Origin: Hyphomicrobiales bacterium
Lineage (GTDB): Bacteria; Pseudomonadota; Alphaproteobacteria; Rhizobiales; Xanthobacteraceae
Direction of reading: 5' to 3'
Assembly: GCA_017304505.1 (NCBI GenBank)
Contig: JAFKKQ010000119.1
Coordinates: 1 to 13,422 of the forward strand
Length of the DNA: 13,422 nt
Below are positions 1 through 7,486 of this stretch, in pieces. The translations under genes and the position numbers were made by a program. The notes beneath the pieces were generated by a model. The model did no database searches. It saw only the letters and a program-made list of their open reading frames with translations, and was not told the DNA's origin. Every line of letters begins with the position of its first letter. Position 1 is the first letter of the stretch.

Positions 1-787
1 GTACCTCGAACTGATGGAGCACGTGCTCGCCGATGGCGTCGAGAAGCGCGATCGTACGGGCGTCGGCACGATTTCGGTGTTTGGCCATCAGATGCGCTTC
101 GATTTGGGCGCCGGCTTCCCGCTGGTCACCACCAAGAAGCTGCACCTGAAGTCGATCGTCCACGAATTGCTCTGGTTCCTGGCCGGCGACACCAATGTCA
201 AATATCTCAACGATCACGGTGTGCGGATCTGGGACGAATGGGCCGACGAACGCGGCGACCTTGGCCCGGTCTACGGCCGCCAGTGGCGTTCTTGGCCCGC
301 GCAGGACGGCCGCACCATCGACCAGATCGCCCATGTGGTGGAGATGATCCGAAGCAATCCGGACTCCCGCCGCCTGATCGTGACTGCGTGGAATCCCGCC
401 GACGTCGACAAGATGGCGCTGCCGCCGTGCCACTGCTTGTTCCAGTTCTATGTCGCCCGTGGGCGGTTGTCGTGTCAGCTCTACCAGCGGTCGGCCGATA
501 TCTTCCTCGGCGTGCCCTTCAACATCGCCTCCTATGCGCTGCTCACCATGATGGTCGCGCAGGTGACCGGGCTCGCGCCCGGCGCGTTCATCCACACCCT
601 CGGCGACGCGCACCTCTATCTCAACCACATCGAGCAGGCGCGGCTGCAGCTTTCGCGCGCGCCGCGCGCTCTGCCGACGATGAAAATCAATCCGGCGGTG
701 CGCGATATCTTCGCCTTCCGCTACGAGGATTTCACCCTCGAAGGCTACGACGCCCACCCGCACATCAAGGCCGAGGTGGCGGTGTGA
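1..787 (+). CDS. thyA: Thymidylate synthase (5' end cut by window edge)
   Basis: Converts dUMP to dTMP using 5,10-methylene-tetrahydrofolate as both carbon donor and reductant, releasing dihydrofolate in the cytoplasm. The reading frame is open from base 2 (Y-L-E-L-M...), which matches residues 4-8 of the E. coli enzyme. The true start is therefore about three codons outside the window, and the ATG at 14 is internal. Visible family landmarks are the phosphate-binding KRDRTG segment, WDEWADE, the catalytic cysteine in PPCHC (codon 428-430, aligning with E. coli Cys146), and the dUMP-binding [21 protein letters not shown] block. The C-terminus ends in [10 protein letters not shown], like the usual HPxIKAxVAI. 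Restored length would be about 264 residues, the same as E. coli. The stop overlaps the folA start, which suits a pair in which FolA recycles the dihydrofolate made by ThyA. Identification is near certain. Confidence 0.97.
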   Translation, partial: YLELMEHVLADGVEKRDRTGVGTISVFGHQMRFDLGAGFPLVTTKKLHLKSIVHELLWFLAGDTNVKYLNDHGVRIWDEWADERGDLGPVYGRQWRSWPAQDGRTIDQIAHVVEMIRSNPDSRRLIVTAWNPADVDKMALPPCHCLFQFYVARGRLSCQLYQRSADIFLGVPFNIASYALLTMMVAQVTGLAPGAFIHTLGDAHLYLNHIEQARLQLSRAPRALPTMKINPAVRDIFAFRYEDFTLEGYDAHPHIKAEVAV

Positions 788-1311
788 GCGCGGCATGGCC
801 GCACCCCATCGCCATCGTCCTCGTGGCCGCCGTTGCCGACAATGGCGTGATCGGCCGGGGCAACGCGCTGCCGTTCCGGCAAGGCTCCGACCTCAAACGG
901 TTCAAAGCCCTGACGATCGGCAAGCCGGTGGTGATGGGCCGCAAAACCTATCTTTCGATCGGCCGGCCGCTGCCGGGGCGCACCAACATCGTTGTCAGCC
1001 GCGATCCCGGCTTTGCTGTACCTGACGTTCTGGCGGCCGCGAGCCTTGACGCGGCGCTCACCGCCGCTCGTGGCGACGCGCTGCGCCGCGGCGCGGACGA
1101 GATCGTGGTGATCGGCGGCACGGACATTTTCGCGCAGACGATGCCCCTTGCCGATCGTCTTGAGATTACCCATGTGCACGCGCGGCCGGACGGCGATACG
1201 CACTTTCCGCCGATCGACCCGGATTCGTGGCGTGCCGTGGCGCGCAGCGAGCATTCGGCCGGCCCGCGGGACGAGGCTGCTTTCGACCACGTGACCTATG
1301 CACGGGCTTGA
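784..1311 (+). CDS. folA: Dihydrofolate reductase
   Basis: NADPH-dependent reduction of dihydrofolate to tetrahydrofolate; it regenerates the folate oxidised by ThyA and is the target of trimethoprim. The 175-residue product shows the DHFR core: [13 protein letters not shown] (Met20-loop region), the catalytic acid Asp36 (equivalent to E. coli Asp27) in [33 protein letters not shown], the [10 protein letters not shown] nucleotide-binding stretch and GDTHFP. The start is GTG at 784, overlapping the thyA stop as GTGA, with a GAGG Shine-Dalgarno at 773-776. The nearest ATG (795) is in another frame. Odd point: the residue after LP is Phe31, where nearly all chromosomal DHFRs have Trp (E. coli Trp22), and the following segment reads RQGSD instead of a more typical W-x-L-x-x-D. 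Translational coupling to thyA is likely from the overlap. Confidence 0.95.
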   Translation: MSAAWPHPIAIVLVAAVADNGVIGRGNALPFRQGSDLKRFKALTIGKPVVMGRKTYLSIGRPLPGRTNIVVSRDPGFAVPDVLAAASLDAALTAARGDALRRGADEIVVIGGTDIFAQTMPLADRLEITHVHARPDGDTHFPPIDPDSWRAVARSEHSAGPRDEAAFDHVTYARA

Positions 1312-1372
1312 GTTTCGGGCGAATGGGAAAGATCAGTTTCGCCAGCACGTTGAGCCGCTCCGGCGCGATGCG

Positions 1373-1401
1373 TTGTAAGGTGCGGAGCGCTCCCCTATAA
1401 C
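1373..1401 (+). promoter_or_regulatory. Candidate sigma70-type promoter for hflKC
   Basis: TTGTAA at 1373-1378 and TATAAC at 1396-1401 are separated by exactly 17 bases, close to the housekeeping consensus TTGACA-17-TATAAT (10 of 12 positions match). It lies 53 bases before the hflK ATG, in the gap after folA. The remainder of this gap (1312-1372) shows no gene and no convincing terminator. Seen by eye only; activity is inferred. Confidence 0.5.
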
Positions 1402-1454
1402 CTCATCAGCAAAACGGACCGCTGCCATTATGGTGGCCTCCGAGGAGAGATTTC

Positions 1455-2582
1455 ATGCCGTGGAGCAATCAGGGCGGCGGGCCCTGGGGATCGGGCGGGT
1501 CCAAGGGGCCTTGGGGTTCTGGGCCGCAATCGTCCGGGCCGACCCCGCCCGACCTTGAGGAATTGCTGCGGCGCAGCCAGGACAAGCTCAGGACGGTGCT
1601 TCCTGGGGGCAATCTCGGCGGCCGCGGTTTCGCGCTGATCGCGCTCGGCGCCATCGTGCTCTGGGGCATCTCCGGTTTCTTCCGGGTCGAGCCCGACGAG
1701 GTCGGCGTCGTGCTGCGCTTCGGCAAGGAGGTCCGCGAGGTGCAGCCGGGCCTCAACTACCATTTGCCGTATCCGATCGAGAGCGTGCTTACGCCGAAGG
1801 CGCTGCAGGTGCGCAAGATCGATGTCGGCATGCGCATCGTCGACGATCTGCGCCGCGGCACCACCGTGCGCGACGTGCCGGAGGAGAGCCTGATGCTCAC
1901 CGGCGACGAGAACATCGTCGATGTCGACTTCTCGGTGCTGTGGCGGGTTGATCCCAAGCCGGACAGCGTCGGCAAATATCTGTTCAACATCCAGAACCCC
2001 GAAGGCACGGTGAAGGCTGTGGCCGAAAGCGCCATGCGCGAGGTGATCGGCCGCTCCGAAATCTCGCAGGTCCTGACGATTCGGCAGCCGATTGAAACGG
2101 CGGTGCAGGACCTGATGCAGAAGACGCTCGATCACTACGGCTCCGGCATCCTGATTCAGCAGGTCCAGATGCAGAAGGTCGATCCGCCGCAGCAGGTGAT
2201 CGATTCCTTCCGCGACGTCCAGGCGGCGCGTGCCGACCTTGAGCGTGCGCAGAACGAGGCACAGACCTACGCCAACCGCGTCGTGCCCGAAGCGCGAGGC
2301 AAGGCGGCGCAGATCCTGCAGGCCGCCGATGCCTACAAGTCGCAGACCGTGGCCGAGGCGATCGGCCAGACCTCCCGATTCACCAAGATTTACGACGAGT
2401 ACAAGAAGGCGCCCGAGGTGACCCGCAAGCGCATGTATCTCGAAACGATGGAGCGCGTGTTGGGCGGCACCGACAAGATCATCATCGACTCCAAAGGCCA
2501 GGCCGGCAGCGGCGTCGTGCCCTATCTGCCGCTGAACGAGTTGAAGACGCAGACGAAGACGCAGAGCGGAGGCACGCGATGA
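1455..2582 (+). CDS. hflK: HflK, FtsH protease modulator (SPFH/band 7 protein)
   Basis: Inner-membrane subunit of the HflKC complex, which forms a cage around the FtsH AAA protease and controls substrate access. The 375-residue protein has the typical Gly/Trp/Pro-rich cytoplasmic N-terminus (residues 1-32, with GPWGSG appearing twice). One transmembrane helix follows at about 58-76, then an SPFH/band 7 domain facing the periplasm from about 77 (FFRVEPDEVGVVLRFGK...). A long charged helical region follows (DVQAARADLERAQNEAQTYANRVVPEARGKAAQI). The C-terminal tail is PYLPLNEL-type. Start ATG 1455 is preceded by AGGAGAG at 1443-1449. The stop overlaps the hflC start (ATGA), so the two are co-translated. 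The family assignment is secure. Confidence 0.96.
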   Translation: MPWSNQGGGPWGSGGSKGPWGSGPQSSGPTPPDLEELLRRSQDKLRTVLPGGNLGGRGFALIALGAIVLWGISGFFRVEPDEVGVVLRFGKEVREVQPGLNYHLPYPIESVLTPKALQVRKIDVGMRIVDDLRRGTTVRDVPEESLMLTGDENIVDVDFSVLWRVDPKPDSVGKYLFNIQNPEGTVKAVAESAMREVIGRSEISQVLTIRQPIETAVQDLMQKTLDHYGSGILIQQVQMQKVDPPQQVIDSFRDVQAARADLERAQNEAQTYANRVVPEARGKAAQILQAADAYKSQTVAEAIGQTSRFTKIYDEYKKAPEVTRKRMYLETMERVLGGTDKIIIDSKGQAGSGVVPYLPLNELKTQTKTQSGGTR

Positions 2583-3514
2583 GACTCGGTGTCGCCGGCG
2601 GCGTTGCCATCGTTCTCGCGTTTGTCGCGCTCGTGCTCGGCTATTCGTCGCTGTTCACGGTCTACCAGACGCAACAGGCGCTGGTGGTTCGGCTCGGCGA
2701 GCCGGTCGAGGTCGTGACCCAGCCTGGCCTGCACTTCAAGGCCCCGCTGATCGATAGCGTCATCGCCATCGACAAGCGCATCCTCGACCTGGAAAATCCG
2801 GCGCAGGAAGTCATCGCCTCCGACCAGAAGCGTCTCGTGGTCGATGCCTTTGCGCGCTATCGCATCGACCAGCCGCTGCGCTTCTATCAGACGGTCAACA
2901 CGGTGCAGGGCGCCAACTCGCAGCTTTCGATTTTGCTGAACGCCTCGCTGCGGCGTGTGCTGGGCGAAGCCACGCTCACGCATGTCGTGCGTGACGAGCG
3001 CGCGCAATTGATGGCGCGCGTGCGCGAGCAACTCGACAAGGAAGCCAGGGTCTACGGCATTCAGGTGGTCGACGTCCGTATCCGCCGCGCCGATCTGCCG
3101 GACCAGAACAGCCAGGCAGTCTATCAGCGCATGCAGACCGAGCGGCAGCGTGAGGCCGCCGAGTTCCGCGCTCAAGGCAGTCAGCGCTCGCAGGAAATCC
3201 GCTCCAAGGCAGACCGCGACGTGACCGTTCTCGTCGCCGAGGCGACCTCAAAGTCGGAGCAGATCCGCGGTGAAGGCGATGCGGAACGTAACCGTATCTT
3301 CGCCGAGGCCTTCAACAAGGATCCGGACTTTTTTGACTTCTACCGTTCGATGCAGGCGTATGAGGCCGGTCTGAAGCACAACGATACCCGGATGGTGCTG
3401 CATCCGGATTCGGAGTTCTTCCGCTATTTCGTCGACCCGTCCGGCAAGCCGCACGAAAACGCGGCGCCAAGATCCAGCGCCGCCGGGGGAACGCCGCCAC
3501 CAGCCGCCCAGTAG
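2579..3514 (+). CDS. hflC: HflC, FtsH protease modulator (SPFH/band 7 protein)
   Basis: Partner of HflK in the membrane complex that modulates FtsH. The 311-residue product opens with a signal-anchor helix (about residues 4-25, VAGGVAIVLAFVALVLGYSS). It then runs into the band 7 domain (FTVYQTQQALVVRLGEPVEVVTQPGLHFKAPLIDSV). The typical HflC motifs RILDLENPAQEVIASDQKRLVVDAFARYRI, the DVRIRRADLP loop and a charged helix (QRMQTERQREAAEFRAQGSQRSQEIRSKADRD) follow. The C-terminal 25 or so residues are an Ala/Pro-rich, probably disordered extension. The start ATG overlaps the hflK stop and has a perfect GGAGG at 2568-2572, six bases upstream. It is transcribed with hflK. Confidence 0.96.
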   Translation: MRLGVAGGVAIVLAFVALVLGYSSLFTVYQTQQALVVRLGEPVEVVTQPGLHFKAPLIDSVIAIDKRILDLENPAQEVIASDQKRLVVDAFARYRIDQPLRFYQTVNTVQGANSQLSILLNASLRRVLGEATLTHVVRDERAQLMARVREQLDKEARVYGIQVVDVRIRRADLPDQNSQAVYQRMQTERQREAAEFRAQGSQRSQEIRSKADRDVTVLVAEATSKSEQIRGEGDAERNRIFAEAFNKDPDFFDFYRSMQAYEAGLKHNDTRMVLHPDSEFFRYFVDPSGKPHENAAPRSSAAGGTPPPAAQ

Positions 3515-3558
3515 CAAGCAAGTCTCGGGGGCGCGCGACAGCTTGGCGGTGGGCGGCA

Positions 3559-3744
3559 ATGTGGGATTTTCTGGTCGCGATCGGGTTGGTGCTTGCCATC
3601 GAGGGAATTCTATTCGCGGCCTTTCCGGGGCCGGTGAAGCGGGCGATGGAACATGTTCGGGAAACCCCCGACGGAATCCTGCGCCTGATGGGGATCGCTT
3701 CGGCGGTGATCGGTGTTCTTGTGGTGTGGTTGGTGCGGGGCTGA
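3559..3744 (+). CDS. DUF2065 family small membrane protein (YjeT-like)
   Basis: A 61-residue protein with two predicted transmembrane helices: about residues 4-21 (FLVAIGLVLAIEGILFAA) and 42-58 (LMGIASAVIGVLVVWLV). They are joined by a short charged loop containing the recognisable FPGPVKRAMEHVRETPDGILRLMG segment. This pattern fits the DUF2065 family, whose E. coli member YjeT lies directly after hflC. The same neighbourhood here supports the call. Function is not established; an accessory role in the HflKC/FtsH membrane complex is only inferred from the conserved position. A weak GGTGGG sits at 3548-3553 before the ATG, and the gap from hflC is 44 bases, so it is probably in the hflKC transcript. 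Confidence 0.85.
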   Translation: MWDFLVAIGLVLAIEGILFAAFPGPVKRAMEHVRETPDGILRLMGIASAVIGVLVVWLVRG

Positions 3745-3762
3745 GCGGCGCGCGAGGCCGCT
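3744..3762 (+). other. Small hairpin after the DUF2065 gene
   Basis: AGCGGC (3744-3749) and GCCGCT (3757-3762) form a 6-bp stem over a 7-base loop, starting at the last base of the DUF2065 stop codon. It is followed by ATTCC, not a T-run. It could slow or protect the upstream hflKC transcript, but it does not qualify as an intrinsic terminator. The rest of the 149-base gap before degP holds no promoter I can defend. Confidence 0.25.
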
Positions 3763-3893
3763 ATTCCGCCCCAATCCAACGGTTCAGTCCCGGCCCCGGC
3801 CGCACCGATGTCGCCTCGGGCGTGCGTGATCTTGCGTCCGTCGCGTTCGGAATGTCACTGTCGTCGCAACGCTTTCCAGGAGAACTGAAGGCC

Positions 3894-5381
3894 ATGGCCC
3901 GCCTGTTCCACGCTCTCGCGCATGCCGTCCGGCAACCGGCCCTGGCCGCGTTCGTCGCGGCCGCGCTCGCGCTGCCCACGCTCTCCGCACCGGCATTCGC
4001 GCGCGGGCCGGAGAACATCGCCGATGTTGCCGAGAAAGTGATCGACGCGGTGGTCAACATCTCCACATCGCAGAAAGTGGATTCCCGCGCCACGCCGATG
4101 CCGCAGTTGCCGCCGGGTTCGCCGTTCGAGGAATTCTTCGAGGAGTTCTTCAAGAACCGCCGCGGTCAGGGCGGTGACGACCAGACGCCCCGTTCGCCGC
4201 GGCGGGTGAATTCGCTCGGCTCCGGTTTCATCATCGATCCGTCCGGCGTGGTGGTCACCAACAATCATGTGATCTCGGAAGCCGATGAGATCACCGTGAT
4301 CCTCACCGACGGCACGCGGCTGAAGGCCGATGTGATCGGGCGCGACCAGAAAACCGACCTTGCGGTGCTGCGCGTCAAGCCGACCAAGCCGCTGACGGCG
4401 GTGAAGTTCGGCGATTCCGACAAGATCCGGCTCGGCGAATGGGTTATTGCCATCGGCAATCCGTTCAGCCTTGGCGGTTCGGTCACCGCCGGCATCGTGT
4501 CGGCGCGCAACCGCGACATCAATTCGGGACCCTACGACAACTACATTCAGACCGATGCCGCCATCAATCGCGGCAACTCCGGCGGTCCGCTGTTCAACCT
4601 CGAGGGCGAGGTCATCGGCGTGAACACTGCCATCATCTCGCCGTCGGGCGGCTCGATCGGCATCGGCTTCGCCGTGCCCTCGAAGATCGTGCAGGCGGTG
4701 GTGTCGCAACTCCAGCAATACGGCGAGATCCGCCGCGGCTGGCTTGGCGTGAAGATTCAGCAGGTCACCGATGAGATCGCCGAGAGCCTGAACCTGAAGC
4801 CCGCGCGCGGTGCGCTGGTTGCCGGCGTTGACGACAAAGGACCCGCCAAGCCCGCCGGCATCGAGGCCGGTGACGTCATCGTCAAGTTCGACGGCAAGGA
4901 CATCAAGGAGATGCGCGACCTGCCGCGCATCGTTGCCGATACGCCGGTCGGCCGCGACGTCGAGGTCGTTATCATCCGCAAGGGCAAGGAAGAGAAGAAG
5001 ACGGTCAAGCTCGGCCGGCTTGAGGACGACAAGCCGGTCAAGGCGTCGGCCAAGTCCGAGCCGCAGCCGGAAAAGCCGGTCGTGCAGAAATCGCTCGGCC
5101 TGCAGCTTTCGGCCATGACCGACGAGGTGCGCAAGAAGTACAAGATCAAGAACTCGGTCAAAGGCGTCGTTATCACCGGGGTCGATTCCAACTCGGCGGC
5201 CGCCGACAAGCGGCTTGCCGCAGGCGCCACCATCGTCGCCATCGAGCAGGAGCAGGTGAAGGCGCCCGCCGACGTGCAGCGTCGGGTCGACTCGCTGAAG
5301 AAGGCGGGCAAGAAGACGGCCCTGCTGCTGGTCGCCACCGCCGAGGGTGACATGCTGTTCGTGGCCTTGCCGATCGAGTAA
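3894..5381 (+). CDS. degP: Do/HtrA family periplasmic serine protease
   Basis: Periplasmic protease/chaperone that degrades or refolds damaged envelope proteins. From ATG 3894 (CCAGGAGAA at 3876-3884) the product is 495 residues. It begins with a signal peptide (about 1-36, ending APAFA before RG). The trypsin-like domain has the catalytic triad His125 (TNNHV), Asp155 (KTDLAV) and Ser229 (GNSGGP). A mobile loop at about 70-100 contains FEEFFEEFFKNRR, as in Do proteases. PDZ1 spans about 280-380 (GWLGVKIQ... AGIEAGDVIVKFDG). A more divergent PDZ2 spans about 398-495 (LGLQLSAMTDE... KGVVITGVD). An in-frame ATG at 3852 would put 14 hydrophilic residues ahead of the signal peptide and lacks a ribosome site, so it is less likely. 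Which Do paralogue this is (DegP, DegQ or MucD type) cannot be settled here. It follows hflKC-DUF2065, making a protein-quality-control cluster. Confidence 0.93.
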   Translation: MARLFHALAHAVRQPALAAFVAAALALPTLSAPAFARGPENIADVAEKVIDAVVNISTSQKVDSRATPMPQLPPGSPFEEFFEEFFKNRRGQGGDDQTPRSPRRVNSLGSGFIIDPSGVVVTNNHVISEADEITVILTDGTRLKADVIGRDQKTDLAVLRVKPTKPLTAVKFGDSDKIRLGEWVIAIGNPFSLGGSVTAGIVSARNRDINSGPYDNYIQTDAAINRGNSGGPLFNLEGEVIGVNTAIISPSGGSIGIGFAVPSKIVQAVVSQLQQYGEIRRGWLGVKIQQVTDEIAESLNLKPARGALVAGVDDKGPAKPAGIEAGDVIVKFDGKDIKEMRDLPRIVADTPVGRDVEVVIIRKGKEEKKTVKLGRLEDDKPVKASAKSEPQPEKPVVQKSLGLQLSAMTDEVRKKYKIKNSVKGVVITGVDSNSAAADKRLAAGATIVAIEQEQVKAPADVQRRVDSLKKAGKKTALLLVATAEGDMLFVALPIE

Positions 5382-5408
5382 GCGGCGCGTCCGCGCGTGT
5401 TGCGAATG

Positions 5409-5430
5409 GGCGGCCGCGAGGCCGCCTTTT
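5409..5430 (+). terminator. Rho-independent terminator after degP
   Basis: GGCGGCC (5409-5415) and GGCCGCC (5420-5426) form a perfect 7-bp GC stem around a GCGA loop, followed directly by TTTT. It lies 28 bases past the degP stop. On the other strand it sits just beyond the serB stop (5433), but there is no T-run in that direction, so it serves the plus strand best. Confidence 0.8.
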
Positions 5431-5432
5431 CG

Positions 5433-6338
5433 TTATGCGGATTCGGCGAATTCTGTGCGCGAATAGCCTTGCATGTAAAGCAAGGCGGTAAGATCGGCGT
5501 GGTCGATCCGCGCGGACGCCGCCGCCGCGACCGCGGGCTTGCCATGATAGGCGACACCCAAGCCGGCCGCCTCGAGCATCGGGATATCGTTGGCGCCGTC
5601 GCCGACCGCGATGACATCCGCGCGAGCCAGACCGAGACGCTGGCGCAGCCTGTTGAGCGTTGCGAGCTTGGCATCCTTGCCGAGGATCGGTTCCTGCACC
5701 GTTCCGGCGAATTTGCTGTCGCCGTCGACCATCAGGACATTGGCGTGGTTCTCGTCAAAGCCGATCGCCGCGCCGATCCGTCCGGTGAACAGCGTGAATC
5801 CGCCGGAGACCAGGCAGGTGTAAGCGCCATGCGCCCGCATCGTCGCCACCAGGGTCCGCCCGCCCGGCGTCAGCACGATGCGCTTGGCGATGACGTCGTC
5901 GACCACGGTGACCGGCAAGCCCTTGAGCAGCGCGACGCGCTCGCGCAGCGCCGGCTCGAAGGCGATCTCGCCGCGCATGGCGCGCTCGGTGATGGCGGCG
6001 ACGTGGGCCTTCAGGCCGGCGTGGTCGGCCAGTTCGTCGATGCACTCCTGGCCGATCATGGTGGAGTCCATGTCCGCCAGGAACAGCCGCTTGCGCCGAT
6101 GCTCCGTCGGTTGCACCACCGCATCGACCGGGCGTCCGGCGAGCGCGTCGCGGATCCGGTCGGCAAGTGCGCGTTGGTCATGGCTGCCATCCGGGGTAAA
6201 GGGGATATCGGCGGCGATGCCGGGGTCGAGCCACTTCGGGCTTTGGGCATGAGGCAACGCCGCGCGGGCGCGCTCGAGCGCGGTATCGTCGAGCGCAGGT
6301 GCGGCAGGGTTCGAGATCAGGGTTGCGATATGAGTCAT
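5433..6338 (-). CDS. serB: Phosphoserine phosphatase
   Basis: Last step of serine synthesis: hydrolysis of O-phosphoserine to serine by a HAD-superfamily phosphatase. The 301-residue product carries HAD motif I as Asp89-Met-Asp91-Ser-Thr (nucleophile Asp89), motif II in [11 protein letters not shown], the lysine of GKDAK and motif III in [12 protein letters not shown]. The cap segment [16 protein letters not shown]...RAMRGEIAF is characteristic of SerB. Residues 1-80 form a divergent N-terminal region of the kind found in longer bacterial SerB proteins. The start is set at ATG 6338, giving [11 protein letters not shown]. The open frame continues far upstream, antisense to miaA, but that part is a shadow. 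No Shine-Dalgarno is visible ahead of this ATG. The gene is divergent from miaA and their 5' ends interlock; it converges on degP. Confidence 0.94.
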   Translation of the reverse strand: MTHIATLISNPAAPALDDTALERARAALPHAQSPKWLDPGIAADIPFTPDGSHDQRALADRIRDALAGRPVDAVVQPTEHRRKRLFLADMDSTMIGQECIDELADHAGLKAHVAAITERAMRGEIAFEPALRERVALLKGLPVTVVDDVIAKRIVLTPGGRTLVATMRAHGAYTCLVSGGFTLFTGRIGAAIGFDENHANVLMVDGDSKFAGTVQEPILGKDAKLATLNRLRQRLGLARADVIAVGDGANDIPMLEAAGLGVAYHGKPAVAAAASARIDHADLTALLYMQGYSRTEFAESA

Positions 6339-7280
6339 GAAGCGCGCGGGCTTGGGGAGCGCGGATTGCGAAGGCGTGTGCTGCTTATTGCAGGCCCGAC
6401 CGCGAGCGGCAAGTCGGCGCTGGCGCTGACGCTGGCCGAGCGGCTCGGCGGCATCATCGTTAATGCCGATTCCATGCAGGTCTATCGCGATCTTCGCGTC
6501 ATCACCGCGCGGCCCACCGTGGACGACGAGGCGCGCGTGCCGCATCGGCTCTATGGTCATATCGATGCGGCGGAGAATTATTCGGTCGGCCGCTGGTGTG
6601 CGGATGCGCGGGCAACGCTGGCAGAGGCTGAGCGGGAGAGCCGGTTGCCGATCGTCGTCGGCGGCACGGGCCTTTATTTCAAGGCGTTGACCCAGGGGCT
6701 TTCGGCCGTGCCGCCGACTCCGCCCGAGATTCGGGCCGCTGTCCGCGCGCGCTGCGACCGTGATGGCGCGGCGGCCCTGCACGCTGAATTGGCGCGTCGC
6801 GATCCGGCGATGGCCGGGCGGCTCAAGCCCGGCGACCGCATGCGTGTCGCGCGCGCGCTCGAGGTTCTCGAGGCGACCGGGCGGTCGCTCGCCGACTGGC
6901 ATCGCGACGGCATGCCGGCGATCCTCGACCCTGAAAGTGCCGTGAAAGTGTTTCTGGCGGTTGATCGGGCGGAACTGCACCGCCGGATCGACGAGCGCTT
7001 CGACGGCATGCTCGCGGCCGGCGCACTGGGTGAGGTGGAGGCGCTTGCCGCGCGGGGCCTCGATCCGATGCTGCCGGCGATGAAGGCCCACGGCGTGCCT
7101 TGGCTGCGGCGGCACCTCGCGGGCGAGATCGGCCTGGATGAGGCGGCCGAGGGGGGCAAGCGCGACACCCGGCGCTACACCAAGCGGCAGGCCACCTGGT
7201 TTCGCCATCAGATGCCGGGTTGGGCTTGGCTTGATGGGGAAGCCGCACTCCGGGACATCGAGCGGCAGTTTGCGGCCTGA
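6330..7280 (+). CDS. miaA: tRNA dimethylallyltransferase
   Basis: Transfers the dimethylallyl group from DMAPP to N6 of A37 in tRNAs reading UNN codons. The product is 316 residues from ATG 6330, close to E. coli MiaA. It shows the P-loop GPTASGKS at residues 22-29, [11 protein letters not shown] with Asp47, [15 protein letters not shown], the [13 protein letters not shown] motif, an insert domain with [17 protein letters not shown], and the C-terminal [14 protein letters not shown] signature. ATG 6330 has AGGG at 6319-6322. A TTG at 6366 (residue 13) with GGGGAG at 6354-6359 is a credible alternative start, and would remove the 9-bp overlap with serB while keeping the whole P-loop. No hfq follows, unlike in E. 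coli; the next operon is ilv. Confidence 0.95.
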   Translation: MSHEARGLGERGLRRRVLLIAGPTASGKSALALTLAERLGGIIVNADSMQVYRDLRVITARPTVDDEARVPHRLYGHIDAAENYSVGRWCADARATLAEAERESRLPIVVGGTGLYFKALTQGLSAVPPTPPEIRAAVRARCDRDGAAALHAELARRDPAMAGRLKPGDRMRVARALEVLEATGRSLADWHRDGMPAILDPESAVKVFLAVDRAELHRRIDERFDGMLAAGALGEVEALAARGLDPMLPAMKAHGVPWLRRHLAGEIGLDEAAEGGKRDTRRYTKRQATWFRHQMPGWAWLDGEAALRDIERQFAA

Positions 7281-7309
7281 CGGTTTGTCGCCGTCGTGGC
7301 AATTTCGGC

Positions 7310-7338
7310 TTGACCGGAGGTCTTCCAGCCCGTATATC
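7310..7338 (+). promoter_or_regulatory. Promoter of the ilv leader and ilvIH
   Basis: TTGACC (7310-7315) and TATATC (7333-7338) are 17 bases apart, a very good match to the alphaproteobacterial housekeeping promoter. It begins 30 bases after the miaA stop, and the predicted transcription start is near 7345. That would place about 190 bases of leader RNA before ilvI, containing the leader ORF and two hairpins described separately. Confidence 0.65.
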
Positions 7339-7369
7339 CGCCGCAACGAAATGCCGAAAGAATGGTTCT

Positions 7370-7432
7370 GTGCGCAACTTTATTACTAAATTGCTGATCC
7401 TCGTACGAAGGCGCGCCGTCGTGGGTGGCTAA
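7370..7432 (+). CDS. Candidate ilv leader peptide (attenuation)
   Basis: A 20-codon ORF from GTG 7370 to TAA 7430-7432. Its peptide contains Leu-Leu-Ile-Leu-Val as residues 8-12 and Val-Val at 17-18; in all, 8 of 20 residues are Leu, Ile or Val, the end products of the operon it precedes. It sits just after a good promoter. Its last codons form the 5' arm of a strong hairpin, and its stop codon is exactly the TAA in the hairpin loop. This is the expected design of a leader whose translation senses charged branched-chain tRNAs. The weak point is the start: GTG, with only a purine stretch (GAAAGAA, 7356-7362) as a ribosome site. Two other short ORFs begin at ATG 7351 and ATG 7362 in the other frames. 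Confidence 0.6.
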   Translation: MRNFITKLLILVRRRAVVGG

Positions 7433-7456
7433 GCCACCCAGGGCACGACGGTGCGC
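7411..7456 (+). promoter_or_regulatory. Leader hairpin 1 (pause/switch element) upstream of ilvI
   Basis: An outer 12-bp stem pairs 7411-7422 with 7445-7456 (one G-U pair). An inner 7-bp stem pairs GGGTGGC (7423-7429) with GCCACCC (7433-7439) over a TAA loop, with a 5-base bulge at 7440-7444. The 5' arm is coding for the leader peptide and the loop is its stop codon, so a translating ribosome would open the structure. I could not identify by eye a convincing alternative pairing (antiterminator) between this element and the next hairpin. Confidence 0.6.
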
Positions 7457-7460
7457 GGAC

Positions 7461-7486
7461 AGGGGCTCTTGGGCCCCTTGTTGATT
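7461..7486 (+). terminator. Candidate attenuator terminator before ilvI
   Basis: AGGGGC (7461-7466) and GCCCCT (7473-7478) make a 6-bp GC-rich stem over a 6-base loop, followed by TTGTTGATT, a moderately T-rich tail. It lies after leader hairpin 1 and 47 bases before the ilvI ATG, where the terminator of an attenuator is expected. The T-tract is interrupted, so strength is uncertain. Confidence 0.45.

Noticed and set aside
3543..3893. N-terminal extension of the degP frame
   Set aside because: It overlaps the DUF2065 gene in another frame and would bury the signal peptide; the ribosome site points to 3894.
3800..3893. Heat-shock (sigma32) or envelope-stress promoter for degP
   Set aside because: No convincing -35/-10 pair of either type could be seen; stress control is plausible for the family but not supported by this sequence.
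5397..6329. Upstream extension of the miaA frame on the plus strand
   Set aside because: It is the reverse complement of serB; MiaA similarity begins just before the P-loop at about residue 17.
6339..7346. Upstream extension of the serB frame on the minus strand
   Set aside because: It is the reverse complement of miaA; SerB-like sequence begins only after the ATG at 6338.
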